Both the position numbers and the translations under genes were made by a program. A DNA stretch of 64,000 bases, from positions 78,428-142,427 of the forward strand of contig MKTC01000031.1 of the NCBI GenBank assembly GCA_001897535.1. The letters run 5' to 3'. The notes below the pieces were generated by a model. That model was not told the origin of the DNA. It did no database searches and was given only the letters and a program-made list of their open reading frames with translations. This document shows, one piece after another, positions 46,026 through 54,596 of this stretch (position 1 is the stretch's first letter; each line of letters opens with the position of its first letter). The stretch comes from Bacteroidetes bacterium 37-13. Its GTDB lineage: Bacteria; Bacteroidota; Bacteroidia; Chitinophagales; LD1.

Positions 46026-46066
46026 TTCGGCAATATCTTCTTTTTCGCCCACTTGGTGCAAACCCA
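46026..46066 (-). pseudogene. Relic of an S74/T9SS protein gene
   Basis: These 41 bp match 44026-44066 inside the S74 gene at 37 of 41 positions. Read on the minus strand they encode GLHQVGEKEDIAE, against GLRQVGEKEDITE at residues 140-152 of the S74 protein. Three of the four differences are transitions. The match begins 3 bp after the XRE stop and ends abruptly before the hairpins, so it is a remnant of a lost paralogue or of a recombination event. Confidence 0.7.
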
Positions 46067-46073
46067 CCTAGCT

Positions 46074-46173
46074 GTTCAAGATGTTCTGAAAGGCATCTCG
46101 AACGGCAGATATGGAGGGATTTAAAATCCCGTTTATCTGTTCTTTGAGATACGCTACGCTAACATCTCAAAGA
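46074..46173. repeat. Array of three consecutive hairpins, REP-like
   Basis: First hairpin: GTTCAAGATG (46074-46083) with CATCTCGAAC (46094-46103), one mismatch. Second: CAGATA (46106-46111) with TATCTG (46134-46139), enclosing the near-perfect palindrome GGGATTTAAAATCCC (46116-46130). Third: TCTTTGAGAT (46141-46150) with ATCTCAAAGA (46164-46173), perfect. The central palindrome resembles REP-type sequences mobilised by RAYT transposases in Bacteroidota, from memory. No transposase is nearby. It could also be a structured RNA or a MITE remnant. Confidence 0.6.
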
Positions 46174-46360
46174 GCAAAGCCATTTGTTAGAACAACCTCG
46201 AAAAACTATTGAACAATAAAATTAACTGCTAAATGAATTTTTATTCATTAAAGGTTAATTACAATTTATTATGCTTGTGCATTGCTATTGCCAGAATTGG
46301 AGTTATAGTTAAAAAAATGCGATTGAATTTGATGGCTTTGCAACTATAAAAGATATAGAA

Positions 46361-47185
46361 ATGAGTAACGAAATACAAACAATAATTACTGCCGAGCCTG
46401 ATACGCAGCTTACGTATCTTAAGAAAATTTGGAAGTACCGTTCGCTAATTTCGGTTTTTGCCAAGCGCGACTTAAAAGTAAAATACGCGCAAACGGCATT
46501 AGGCTTAGGTTGGACAATTGCACAGCCGCTCACCGGACTATTTATTTTTACGTTTTTCTTTAGTTATGTTTTGCATTGGGAAGCCGATGGTTTGCCTTAT
46601 GCACTATATATTTTAACGGGTTTATTGGGCTGGAATTTTTTCTCCTATATCGTGTTTCAAGGCATGGGCAGCGTGCAAGAATCTGCCAATGTGATTAAGA
46701 AAATTTATTTCCCCAAAGCAGTGCTGCCATTATCGAAAGTGCTGGTGGCTTTAGTAGAACTTTCAGTTACGTTTTTATTGTTGATACCGCTTTTAATTTG
46801 GTACGAACAACCGCTTTCGTGGCGGATAATTTTTATCCCCATTATTTTATTGTTTAATACGCTAATGGGCTTAGCGGTGGTGTTTATTACTGCTGCACTT
46901 TCATATAAAAAACGCGATTTAACGCACCTTGTTCCGTTCTTAATGTACTTTGGAATTTGGGTTACACCTGTGTTTTTTGCGAAGAATATTTTGCCACAAA
47001 ATTTGCAGTTTATTTGGTACTTAAACCCAATGGCGGCAGTGGTTGAAGGTTGGCGCTGGTGCTTGTTTTCTAATTGGAATTTCGATATACTTTTTTTACC
47101 TGCATTGCTCGGAAGCCTTGTGCTGTTTTGGCTGGGTTTTTATTTATTTAATTTGGTAGAAAATAAATTTAGTGATTTTGCATGA
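46361..47185 (+). CDS. ABC-2 polysaccharide export permease (Wzm-like)
   Basis: 274 residues with six membrane helices. The N-terminal ...YRSLISVFAKRDLKVKYAQTALGLGWTIAQPL is the amphipathic gate-helix region of Wzm/TagG permeases, and LNPMAAVVEGWRW near the C-terminus is the other hallmark. With the ATPase encoded next (4-bp overlap) it forms an exporter for O-antigen, teichoic-acid-like or other lipid-linked glycans. No glycan synthesis genes lie nearby. Confidence 0.9.
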   Translation: MSNEIQTIITAEPDTQLTYLKKIWKYRSLISVFAKRDLKVKYAQTALGLGWTIAQPLTGLFIFTFFFSYVLHWEADGLPYALYILTGLLGWNFFSYIVFQGMGSVQESANVIKKIYFPKAVLPLSKVLVALVELSVTFLLLIPLLIWYEQPLSWRIIFIPIILLFNTLMGLAVVFITAALSYKKRDLTHLVPFLMYFGIWVTPVFFAKNILPQNLQFIWYLNPMAAVVEGWRWCLFSNWNFDILFLPALLGSLVLFWLGFYLFNLVENKFSDFA

Positions 47186-48492
47186 GCCGTGATATTGCTA
47201 TTTCTGTTGAAAATCTTTCAAAATGTTTTGTGTTACAAAATGGTTTTTCAACTGATGGTAATAGCAATAATTTGTGGGCTTTGTCAAACATTTCTTTTCA
47301 AATTAAGAAAGGAGAAAGCGTAGGAATAATTGGGCCGAACGGCAGCGGAAAAAGTACCTTGTTGAAAATATTGGCAGGCATAACCAAGCCAACTTCCGGC
47401 ACGGTGAAAGTGCAAGGAAAGGTTGCGAGTATTCTAGATATTGGCGCAGGTTTTCACCCTGATTTAAGCGGACATGAAAACATTTTCTTGATAGGAAGTA
47501 TTCACGGTTTTTCAAATAGCGAAATTGAAAATTACTATTGTGAAATTGTGGCGTTTAGCGGTATTGAACCGTTTATTTTTGAGCCTGTAAAGAATTATTC
47601 AAACGGAATGTTTTTGCGCCTGGCATTTAGTATTATGGCACATTTAGATTTTGATGTGTATCTTTTTGATGAAGTTTTTAGTGTGGGCGATGCGCAATTT
47701 GAGCAGCAGTCTAAACAGAAATTACAAGAGTTAGTCAATACAGGGAAAACAACTGTTTTTGTAAGCCACAACATGGCAGAATTAAGCCATCAGAGTTTAT
47801 TTGTTTTATTGGAAAAAGGTAAAGTAAGTAGAATAGAAAATAGCTCAAAATTGCTTACCGAATATCTTGAAAGAAACATACAGAAATCTGGTGAAACTAT
47901 TCACACGGGTAATATTTTACTTACTAATTTTTCGATGTTTCCAACTTCAGATAGTTTGAAAGTGAAGCAGGTAGAATTATTGCAAGAAAACTCTGGAAGA
48001 TTTAGTACAAATAAAGATACGCGATTTAAAATTTTATTTGAAAAAGTAAACGATAGCGATTGGGTAGATATAGCACTTGTAATTACCGATATTCAAGGAG
48101 GAGTTGTACTTACTACAACTTCTTTAACCGTTGAAAATTTGAGTTGCAATAGCGAAGGTTTATACATGTATGAATGTATCTTTCCTGAAAATTTTTTCAG
48201 CTATCACGCATATCGCATAAGCGTTTTGTTTATCACCGATGCTCAAAAACTTTATAGTGCAGCAAGTGAATCTATTTCGGTTTCGGAGCAAGGTGTTTCT
48301 AATGTTTTGAATACTGCTTTTTACTTGCAAAATGTAATCACATTTAAAATGAATTTTGAGCTAAGTGGCACTTCGGTTAAATTAGAAAATTTGAATTTGG
48401 GTGGCGGTTTGCTTCCGTTTTTAAAATGGGAGTTGTCTCCAATTCAGTTATCGCAGGTTTTGCCACTTAACAAAAAATTACCTTGCAATTAA
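47182..48492 (+). CDS. ABC exporter ATPase with C-terminal carbohydrate-binding-type domain (Wzt-like)
   Basis: 436 residues. Walker A is GPNGSGKST (51-59), the signature is YSNGMFLRLAFS, Walker B is FDVYLFDEVFSVGDAQF, and the H-loop His is in FVSHNMAEL. A C-terminal part of about 190 residues after 245 is beta-rich (FKILFEKVNDSDWVDIALVI, GLYMYECIFPENFF) and corresponds to the Wzt C-terminal domain, which recognises the capped end of the exported glycan. That implies export of a finished, terminally modified polymer. The gene overlaps the permease by 4 bp. Confidence 0.9.
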   Translation: MSRDIAISVENLSKCFVLQNGFSTDGNSNNLWALSNISFQIKKGESVGIIGPNGSGKSTLLKILAGITKPTSGTVKVQGKVASILDIGAGFHPDLSGHENIFLIGSIHGFSNSEIENYYCEIVAFSGIEPFIFEPVKNYSNGMFLRLAFSIMAHLDFDVYLFDEVFSVGDAQFEQQSKQKLQELVNTGKTTVFVSHNMAELSHQSLFVLLEKGKVSRIENSSKLLTEYLERNIQKSGETIHTGNILLTNFSMFPTSDSLKVKQVELLQENSGRFSTNKDTRFKILFEKVNDSDWVDIALVITDIQGGVVLTTTSLTVENLSCNSEGLYMYECIFPENFFSYHAYRISVLFITDAQKLYSAASESISVSEQGVSNVLNTAFYLQNVITFKMNFELSGTSVKLENLNLGGGLLPFLKWELSPIQLSQVLPLNKKLPCN

Positions 48493-48507
48493 AAAATATA
48501 TGCAATT

Positions 48508-48539
48508 TTTGATTGTGTTTAAACGTTTTGGTATATTTC
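48508..48539 (+). promoter_or_regulatory. Promoter before the 48586 outer-membrane gene
   Basis: TTTG (48508-48511), 20 bp, then TATATTTC (48532-48539), one base off TAnnTTTG. Spacing is ideal. The ATG is at 48586. Confidence 0.45.
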
Positions 48540-48585
48540 TACTTTTAGAAAAATAGCGCTTAATCACATTTTAAACGATAGAAGT

Positions 48586-49389
48586 ATGTTGGGGAAATAT
48601 TGGATTAGTTTGTTGCTGTGTGTTTTTGTTTTGCAACTTGCTGCGCAAGAAGACAATGTGTTGCCACCAACGCCAAAGTTTAAGAAAATGCCAAGAAGCG
48701 AAGAGCCTTCTGCTGCACCCGAAAACGCTCCAAATGATGATGTGCCAGGTACAATAAATCATGAAAAAAAAGATGAAGAGTTTAAGCCGTTTTCTAAGCG
48801 TAAAAAGTTTGATTTAAGTAAGTTTATTATCGAGCCAAATTTTAATCTTTCGTTGGGTAGCGGAAGATTTGATGTGGGACTTTCACCTTATGTTGGCTAT
48901 AGAATTTGGCAATCTAAAAAGGCAAAATCCGGCAGCATGACAGGGCTTTATGCCGGAGGCGGAATTACTTACTACTACACTGGGTTTAATAACCTTGAAT
49001 TTGTAGATCCATCGGGAACATTTCGTTTTACTACGAAAGCGAAATTTCAAACTTATGGCGGAGGAGTTTTTCTCCAGTACAATATTTGGAAAGGCTTTTT
49101 TGCGCGTGCTCGTTTTGAAGTGCTGCATCGCGATTTAGATGATATTGATAATGCTTATTTAGCTGCTTATGGTCCTCCACAAAATACACAGTACAAAATT
49201 GTTTTTCCACGCATTCAAAAAACAATTCCTTCGCTTTTAATTGGCGTTGGCTACAATCTTTTGCAGAGCCGAAATTTCTTTTTTCCACTTATGGTTTCCT
49301 ATAATGTTTTGCATACAGTAGTTGATCAAACGTATTCGCTTTACCCACGCGGCATTGTGGTTCAGCTTGGTTTTATCAATTTGTTTTAG
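48586..49389 (+). CDS. Outer-membrane beta-barrel protein of unknown function
   Basis: 267 residues with a signal peptide (MLGKYWISLLLCVFVLQLAAQ), a Pro/Glu/Lys-rich unstructured stretch (residues 22-75), then a barrel of alternating strands (FNLSLGSGRFDVGLSPYVGYRIW, GLYAGGGITYYY, YGGGVFLQYNIW, GFFARARFEVLHR, LLIGVGYNLL) ending in IVVQLGFINLF with the C-terminal Phe of outer-membrane proteins. The charged linker may reach into the periplasm. It lies just downstream of the ABC exporter but has its own promoter; the name of the family is not recognised. Confidence 0.7.
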   Translation: MLGKYWISLLLCVFVLQLAAQEDNVLPPTPKFKKMPRSEEPSAAPENAPNDDVPGTINHEKKDEEFKPFSKRKKFDLSKFIIEPNFNLSLGSGRFDVGLSPYVGYRIWQSKKAKSGSMTGLYAGGGITYYYTGFNNLEFVDPSGTFRFTTKAKFQTYGGGVFLQYNIWKGFFARARFEVLHRDLDDIDNAYLAAYGPPQNTQYKIVFPRIQKTIPSLLIGVGYNLLQSRNFFFPLMVSYNVLHTVVDQTYSLYPRGIVVQLGFINLF

Positions 49390-49476
49390 AAGCTGTTAAA
49401 CAGTTTCTTAAACTAAACTTCGCATTTCCGCTCTTAAATTTTAGTATTGTAGCATTATTGTCATCAATTCTATTTC

Positions 49477-51708
49477 ATGAAATATTTTGTATTTGCAGTT
49501 GTGTTTTTTGCAGTAAATTTTTCATTGCAAGCGCAGCCTAAAATTTCGGCTTCTACAAGGCTTTTATTGCATAAAATAAAGCAAGAAGAAGGTAAGTTTT
49601 TCTTTGATGGTTTTGTGTATAAACAAGATAATGCAGGTAAAGTTTATGTGTCTGGTTTTGCGGAAGTAAATAGCAATTTTAATGCTGCAAGTTTTGAAAC
49701 ACTTGGTGTGAAAACCGGAAGTAAATCGGGCAATATTTATACTGTTCGAGTGCCGATAGAAAATCTGCAAAAGTTCACACAATTAGAAAATATAATTGCA
49801 ATAGATTTAGACCAACCGGTAACGATGCAGTTAGATTCTGTGCGAAGAGCAACTCGCGTAGATTCTGTGCATGGCGGCTACGATTTGCCAATGCCATACA
49901 CTGGAAAAAATGTTGTGGTTGGTATTGTTGATGCGGGTTTCGATTATTCACACCCTGCATTTTACGATACTGCTTATGGAAAATATAGAGTAAAAAAAGT
50001 GTGGGAGCAAAAGAGCAACGGCACAGCGCCACAAGGATTTTCGTATGGAAATGAATTGACGGATTCTTCTTCAATTCTAATAAAAGGAACTGATATTACT
50101 GAAGGCTCGCACGGAACACACGTTGCTGGAATTGCAGGTGGCTCAGGCATTGGTGGCGATACATCGAATAAAGTTTTTAGAGGAATTGCCTATAATAGCG
50201 ATTTGGCTTTTGTGGCTATTTATCCAACACCGCAATATTGGCTTTCAACCGGCATGAGCGATATGCTTGATGGCATACACTATGTGTTTAATTATGCCGC
50301 ATCGGTTGGAAAGCCGGCTGTGGCAAATTTGAGTTGGGGTTGTCCGCTTGGCCCGCACGATGGCAATTCACTGTTTAGCAAGGCTTGTGATAGCACGGTT
50401 GGCGCAGGAAAAATTTTCGTACTTTCAGGAGGAAATAATAACTCAGATATTATTCACTTGCGCAAAAAATTTGCAGCAAATGATACAGTAGTTTCAACCA
50501 TTGTTACTTTTCCCACCACTATTCCTGAAAAGAAAAATCAAGTGGATATTTGGGGCGATTCGAGCCAAACATTTTGTTTGAGTTTTAGCCTTTGGAATGT
50601 GAATACAAAAACAGATAGTACTGTTCAAGTTTGTTTAGATAATCAAGTTTACAATTTTAGTTTGGTTGGTTCTGATGGCGACACTTGTTTTATTACGCTT
50701 TCTACCGTAGTAAGTGAGTTTAATAATAAGCCGCATGCACTTATTCAGTTGCGCTCAAAAACTGCCGATAACTTGGCACTAACAGTTTCTTCTAATGCAG
50801 GAAATATTGATATGTGGCAAGGAATTGTGGTGAAAACAAGTGGTCATTACGGAACTTTTGCACAGTTAGGGCATACTTGGGCAACTGCGGGCGATGCCGA
50901 AATGGTAGTGAGCGATATGGTAACTACGCACAGAGCTATTGCCGTAGCAGCATATAATTCAAAAAACACCTTTAGAAACGTGAACGGTTTTAAGCAAATT
51001 TATTCGGGATATTCTCCGGGAAAAATTGCTGCATTCAGCAGCCACGGACCTACTGCCGATGGCAGAACAAAACCAGATATTGCTGCACCGGGAATGATTG
51101 TGGCTTCTGCTGTGAGTTCTGCAGATAGCTCATTTATGAGTTCCGGTAGTGAATACAATGCGGTTACAAGTGTTTACACCTCGCCACAGAATGGAAAAAA
51201 ATATTCGTATGCAGCTTTAGGCGGCACATCAATGGCAGGGCCGGCAGTGAGCGGCATTGTTGCACTAATGTTGGAAGTAAATCCGAATTTATCACCTGAG
51301 CAAGTTTTTGATATTTTTAAAACAACTGCTATTGTAGATAAGTTTACAGATACTATTCCCGCTGCCGGTAGCAACATTTGGGGTTTTGGTAAAGTGAATG
51401 CTTATGCCGCAGTGAAAAAAGCACTTGAAACGGTTGGTATTGTTCACGAACCATCGGTGTTGTCTTGTTTACTTTTTCCAAATCCTTCGGTAGGAAACTA
51501 TCAAATTCAGCTTAATAGCGAGAGCAATTCTACCGCAAAAGTAAATGTGTTTACAATGGATATGAAACAAATTCAGAGCCAAAATTTTAATGTAATCATA
51601 GGCGCGAATTATTTGAATTTAGACTTGTCGAATCCACCTTCCGGCATGTATTTGGTTACAATAGAAACAGCTAATAAAAAAGCTGTTGTGCGTGTGTTGA
51701 AACAGTGA
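49477..51708 (+). CDS. Subtilisin-like S8 serine protease, T9SS cargo
   Basis: 743 residues. Signal peptide ends at SLQAQ. A propeptide-like region about 20-140 precedes the S8 catalytic domain: Asp152 (GIVDAGFDYSHP), His212 (EGSHGTHVAGIAGG) and Ser585 (GGTSMAGPAVSGI), with the oxyanion Asn in VANLSWGCP. A 200-residue insertion (about 330-530) between the His and Ser parts is beta-rich and probably a domain that controls substrate access. The C-terminal 80 residues (LFPNPSVGNYQIQL to VVRVLKQ) are a type A T9SS sorting domain. It is thus a secreted or surface protease. Confidence 0.93.
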   Translation: MKYFVFAVVFFAVNFSLQAQPKISASTRLLLHKIKQEEGKFFFDGFVYKQDNAGKVYVSGFAEVNSNFNAASFETLGVKTGSKSGNIYTVRVPIENLQKFTQLENIIAIDLDQPVTMQLDSVRRATRVDSVHGGYDLPMPYTGKNVVVGIVDAGFDYSHPAFYDTAYGKYRVKKVWEQKSNGTAPQGFSYGNELTDSSSILIKGTDITEGSHGTHVAGIAGGSGIGGDTSNKVFRGIAYNSDLAFVAIYPTPQYWLSTGMSDMLDGIHYVFNYAASVGKPAVANLSWGCPLGPHDGNSLFSKACDSTVGAGKIFVLSGGNNNSDIIHLRKKFAANDTVVSTIVTFPTTIPEKKNQVDIWGDSSQTFCLSFSLWNVNTKTDSTVQVCLDNQVYNFSLVGSDGDTCFITLSTVVSEFNNKPHALIQLRSKTADNLALTVSSNAGNIDMWQGIVVKTSGHYGTFAQLGHTWATAGDAEMVVSDMVTTHRAIAVAAYNSKNTFRNVNGFKQIYSGYSPGKIAAFSSHGPTADGRTKPDIAAPGMIVASAVSSADSSFMSSGSEYNAVTSVYTSPQNGKKYSYAALGGTSMAGPAVSGIVALMLEVNPNLSPEQVFDIFKTTAIVDKFTDTIPAAGSNIWGFGKVNAYAAVKKALETVGIVHEPSVLSCLLFPNPSVGNYQIQLNSESNSTAKVNVFTMDMKQIQSQNFNVIIGANYLNLDLSNPPSGMYLVTIETANKKAVVRVLKQ

Positions 51709-51716
51709 TATAGATT

Positions 51717-51751
51717 TGAGAACCAAGAGCCAAGAAATAAGAAATTAGACG
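51717..51751 (+). repeat. Degenerate heptanucleotide repeats after the protease gene
   Basis: CAAGAGC, CAAGAAA, TAAGAAA and TTAGACG follow one another with a 7-bp period from 51724, just after the protease stop. The same unit occurs at 63922-63956. Confidence 0.5.
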
Positions 51752-51833
51752 TGAACGATGAGGAGATAATTGCCAGTTTTAATTCTAAGCAAACAAATAC
51801 ACACAGTGAGGAAAAATGTTTAGCTTGTGATTG

Positions 51834-52919
51834 CTAAAACACAACTTTAGGTTCTTGTTGGCTCAAGCAATGGAAACTGCCAAGTCCCCAAATTAAATCA
51901 GTAGAATCTATACCGACTACTTTTCGTGTTGCAAAGCACGATTGCAAAATGTCTAATGCCTTTGTATCGTTTTTATCATCGCGAAAAGTTGGCACAATCA
52001 CCGCTTCATTAGAAATATAAAAGTTGGCATAAGAAGCCGGAAGTTGTTGGTCTTCATACACAACAGGTGTTGGCATTGGTATTTCAATGATGTTTAGTGG
52101 TTTACCATTTTCTAACCTAAATGTTTTTAATATTTCCAAGTTCTCTTGAAGTATTGAATAGTTTTCATCTTGCTTGTTTTCCTCTATGGCAGTAACTACT
52201 GTGTCTTCATTTACAAAACGTGTAATATCGTCAATATGTCCATCTGTATCATCTCCAATAATGCCATCGCCTAACCATAAAATATTTTCCACACCATAGT
52301 ATTCGTATAGAAAATCTTCAATTTGTTTTTGGTTTAAATGTGGATTCCTGTTTGGGTTTAGTAAACATGCTTTTGTGGTGAGCAAAGTACCTTTACCGTT
52401 AAATTCAACACTACCACCTTCCATCACAATTTCGGGTTCGTAAACAGGTAAGTTAAGTGCTTCAGCAATGCGTGTAGGAATCACATCGTCTAAGTCGAAA
52501 GGAGGATATTTACCGCCCCAAGCATTGTGATGCCAATCTACAATAGCTTTTTGGTTATTGTTTTTATTCAATAAAAATGCCGGACCGTGGTCGCGACACC
52601 AAGCATCGTTTGTTGGAAAAAAATAAAAATGTACATTGTTTAATGCTGCGGAATTAAAAAGATGAGCCACTTTTTGTAGTTCCTGCAAAGCAAAATTTTT
52701 CATGCTTTCATCAGCTATATTGATGCACACTTTTTGGTGCGAAGCAACTGTGAGAATAAACTTGCAATAAGAGTCATAAACGGTATGAATTTTTCCGGGC
52801 CAGCTTGCTTCTTTATGTATCCACGAAAGCCACATTGCCTCTTGTGCAGCAAACTCTGCGGGGAAATAAAAACCTGCTTGTTTGGGCGTAGGTTGTTCTT
52901 TAGTTATTCTTTTAAACAT
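51834..52919 (-). CDS. aguA: Agmatine deiminase / peptidyl-arginine deiminase family
   Basis: 361 residues; converts agmatine to N-carbamoylputrescine and ammonia in polyamine synthesis. Family hallmarks: GFYFPAEFAAQEAMWLSW at the start, NDAWCRDHGPAF with the catalytic Asp and neighbouring residues, MEGGSVEFNGKGTLLTTKACLL, DDTDGHIDDITRF with the catalytic His, and the nucleophile Cys351 in GLGSFHCLSQQEP. No carbamoylputrescine amidohydrolase is adjacent, so if it acts on agmatine the next step is encoded elsewhere. The gene stands alone on the minus strand. Confidence 0.92.
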   Translation of the reverse strand: MFKRITKEQPTPKQAGFYFPAEFAAQEAMWLSWIHKEASWPGKIHTVYDSYCKFILTVASHQKVCINIADESMKNFALQELQKVAHLFNSAALNNVHFYFFPTNDAWCRDHGPAFLLNKNNNQKAIVDWHHNAWGGKYPPFDLDDVIPTRIAEALNLPVYEPEIVMEGGSVEFNGKGTLLTTKACLLNPNRNPHLNQKQIEDFLYEYYGVENILWLGDGIIGDDTDGHIDDITRFVNEDTVVTAIEENKQDENYSILQENLEILKTFRLENGKPLNIIEIPMPTPVVYEDQQLPASYANFYISNEAVIVPTFRDDKNDTKALDILQSCFATRKVVGIDSTDLIWGLGSFHCLSQQEPKVVF

Positions 52920-52998
52920 GGTTGCAAGAATACAATATTCGGTTCATTTTCCCCTTTGATTGAGTTTATTTAGCGGAGTGCTGTTTCTTGTTTATTAT

Positions 52999-54531
52999 CT
53001 ACATATTATACTGTACTTCGTATTCGTAAGTAAGTGTTTTCTTCTCGTTCGGCTTTAAATTCAATTCCCATTTAATTTCTGAGCTTGGATTTATTCCGGT
53101 GTAATAGTAGTTTTTCAGTTTGGTTACATTGGCGTTGTCGCTTTGCTTATTTACTTCACCGGTAAGGTTTTTGGTAACTTTTAATTCTATTGCAGTTTCT
53201 TGAAAGTTTTCGATAGTGATTGTGCCTTTAAGTGTTGCCTTACCAAAGTTTGCCTTGCCAACCTTTTTGTAATTATCATTTCGGCTTGTTTCTTCTTCTT
53301 GGTTTTTAAGAATTACATCAATTGCTTTTGAAAGTTTTACCGAAGTGATAGCATTGCTTGGCGTGTATTCAATTTTATCTTGAGCTAAAAACTGCTCCTT
53401 ATCATTTAAAACCATTATTGGTGCGGAAGTGAGTGGCACTCCGGCAGTATTTTTAATTTCTAATGAATGATAAACATCGTATTTGGTTTCGCTATTATTG
53501 GTGTAGCGAGTAGCATAAAAATTTACAGCATCCGGAATGGCGCAATTGTACTTGTTTTTGTATTCCAGTTCTTTGGCAAAAATAGGGAAGGTGCCTTTAG
53601 TATTTTTTGAAATTGAAATTTTACCAAGTTTATAGAAATATAAATCGCCTGTTTTTTCACCTTCTGTATCAAAGTTTCCGGTAAAAGCATCTCCATCTGA
53701 AGCCATTTCTGCCATCATGGCTCTGCCTGCCGCTTTATACATGTATTGTGGCGCAGATGGTGCAATATTTTGGTTAGAAACATAATCATAAGTCATTGGG
53801 TCTGCCTTTAAACCATAGGCTAATTGTGGTGAACCAACCACTAATTCTGCTTCGGCATTTTCTATGTTTTCGCCACCGTTTTCAATGAGTGCTTTCATTT
53901 CTAAACGAGCATTTTTTTCATCTTTCAATTTAAGGAAAAATGAGGGAACCCAATTCATGCCGCTTTGTAAATAAAACTCTTGCATAGAAAGATTTGCAGC
54001 AGCTTTTTCCGGCTGCACTACTACCATTCTTTTTAAGCTATCGGCAACAAAACTTGTGTTTTCTGTTTCCTTAAATTCTACTTGATAAATCTTGCTTGCG
54101 TTTATCCATAAATTTCCTTTATCGGTTTTAAATTTCAACATGTCTGTGGGTTGGTAGAAATCTGCAATTGTGCCGCTCACATTTTTATCGAGATTAGCTG
54201 AAGCGGTGTAAGAAATAGTTGCTTGTTTACCAATGTTTCCGGCTAAAAACTCAGCAACATTTTCACAGCGTTTTTGTTTTTTAAGCGTATCGGTTCTAAA
54301 GTTAATTTGCTTTATGGGATTTTCTTTTGTTGAGCCAATCCAGTATGCTCCATAAAGTGCTTTTTCCGGTAGCGGCAACACGGCTTTTCCGTTTTTGGTT
54401 GCCACTGTTCCTTCATTTACAATTAGCGCAGTACCATTGCTATAAACAGTTACTTTTTTAGAATTAAGTGCCGTTTGGGCAAAAGTTTGCATTGCCGCAA
54501 ATGCAGCTGCGAAAACAAATATTTTCTTCAT
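52999..54531 (-). CDS. DUF4139 domain-containing exported protein
   Basis: 510 residues from the ATG at 54531, where a signal peptide begins (MKKIFVFAAAFAAMQTFAQ); a longer frame to 54576 adds 15 residues with no support. The N-terminal beta part has VTVYSNGTALIVNEG and LPLPEKALYGAYWIGS, and the C-terminal part has strands such as YTNNSETKYDVYHSLEIKN and VKLSKAIDVILKNQ and ends IKWELNLKPNEKKTLTYEYEV, typical of the DUF4139 / mucoidy inhibitor-like family. Its function is unknown; in related proteins it is periplasmic or surface-associated. Confidence 0.8.
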   Translation of the reverse strand: MKKIFVFAAAFAAMQTFAQTALNSKKVTVYSNGTALIVNEGTVATKNGKAVLPLPEKALYGAYWIGSTKENPIKQINFRTDTLKKQKRCENVAEFLAGNIGKQATISYTASANLDKNVSGTIADFYQPTDMLKFKTDKGNLWINASKIYQVEFKETENTSFVADSLKRMVVVQPEKAAANLSMQEFYLQSGMNWVPSFFLKLKDEKNARLEMKALIENGGENIENAEAELVVGSPQLAYGLKADPMTYDYVSNQNIAPSAPQYMYKAAGRAMMAEMASDGDAFTGNFDTEGEKTGDLYFYKLGKISISKNTKGTFPIFAKELEYKNKYNCAIPDAVNFYATRYTNNSETKYDVYHSLEIKNTAGVPLTSAPIMVLNDKEQFLAQDKIEYTPSNAITSVKLSKAIDVILKNQEEETSRNDNYKKVGKANFGKATLKGTITIENFQETAIELKVTKNLTGEVNKQSDNANVTKLKNYYYTGINPSSEIKWELNLKPNEKKTLTYEYEVQYNM

Positions 54532-54596
54532 AATTTTTATTTGAAGTTTTAGATGAAAACTGAAATAAAATTCCACAAGCCTAAACTGTGAAAATT

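Larger units (their letters stand above)
46024..46360. other. Non-coding stretch with relic and hairpins
   Basis: 337 bp between the XRE stop and the exporter permease. It starts with a relic of the S74 gene (46026-46066), continues with three hairpins (46074-46173) and then an AT-rich part (46201-46360) in which I see no gene, no clear promoter box and no repeat. It probably contains the permease promoter. Confidence 0.7.

Noticed and set aside
44026-46066. Exact 2,000-bp offset between the relic and its source
   Set aside because: The offset is numerically neat but almost surely coincidence; no repeat or cut site supports a precise copying length.
46024-46360. A hidden small gene in the relic region
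   Set aside because: No frame of useful length has a start, composition or motif that suggests a protein.
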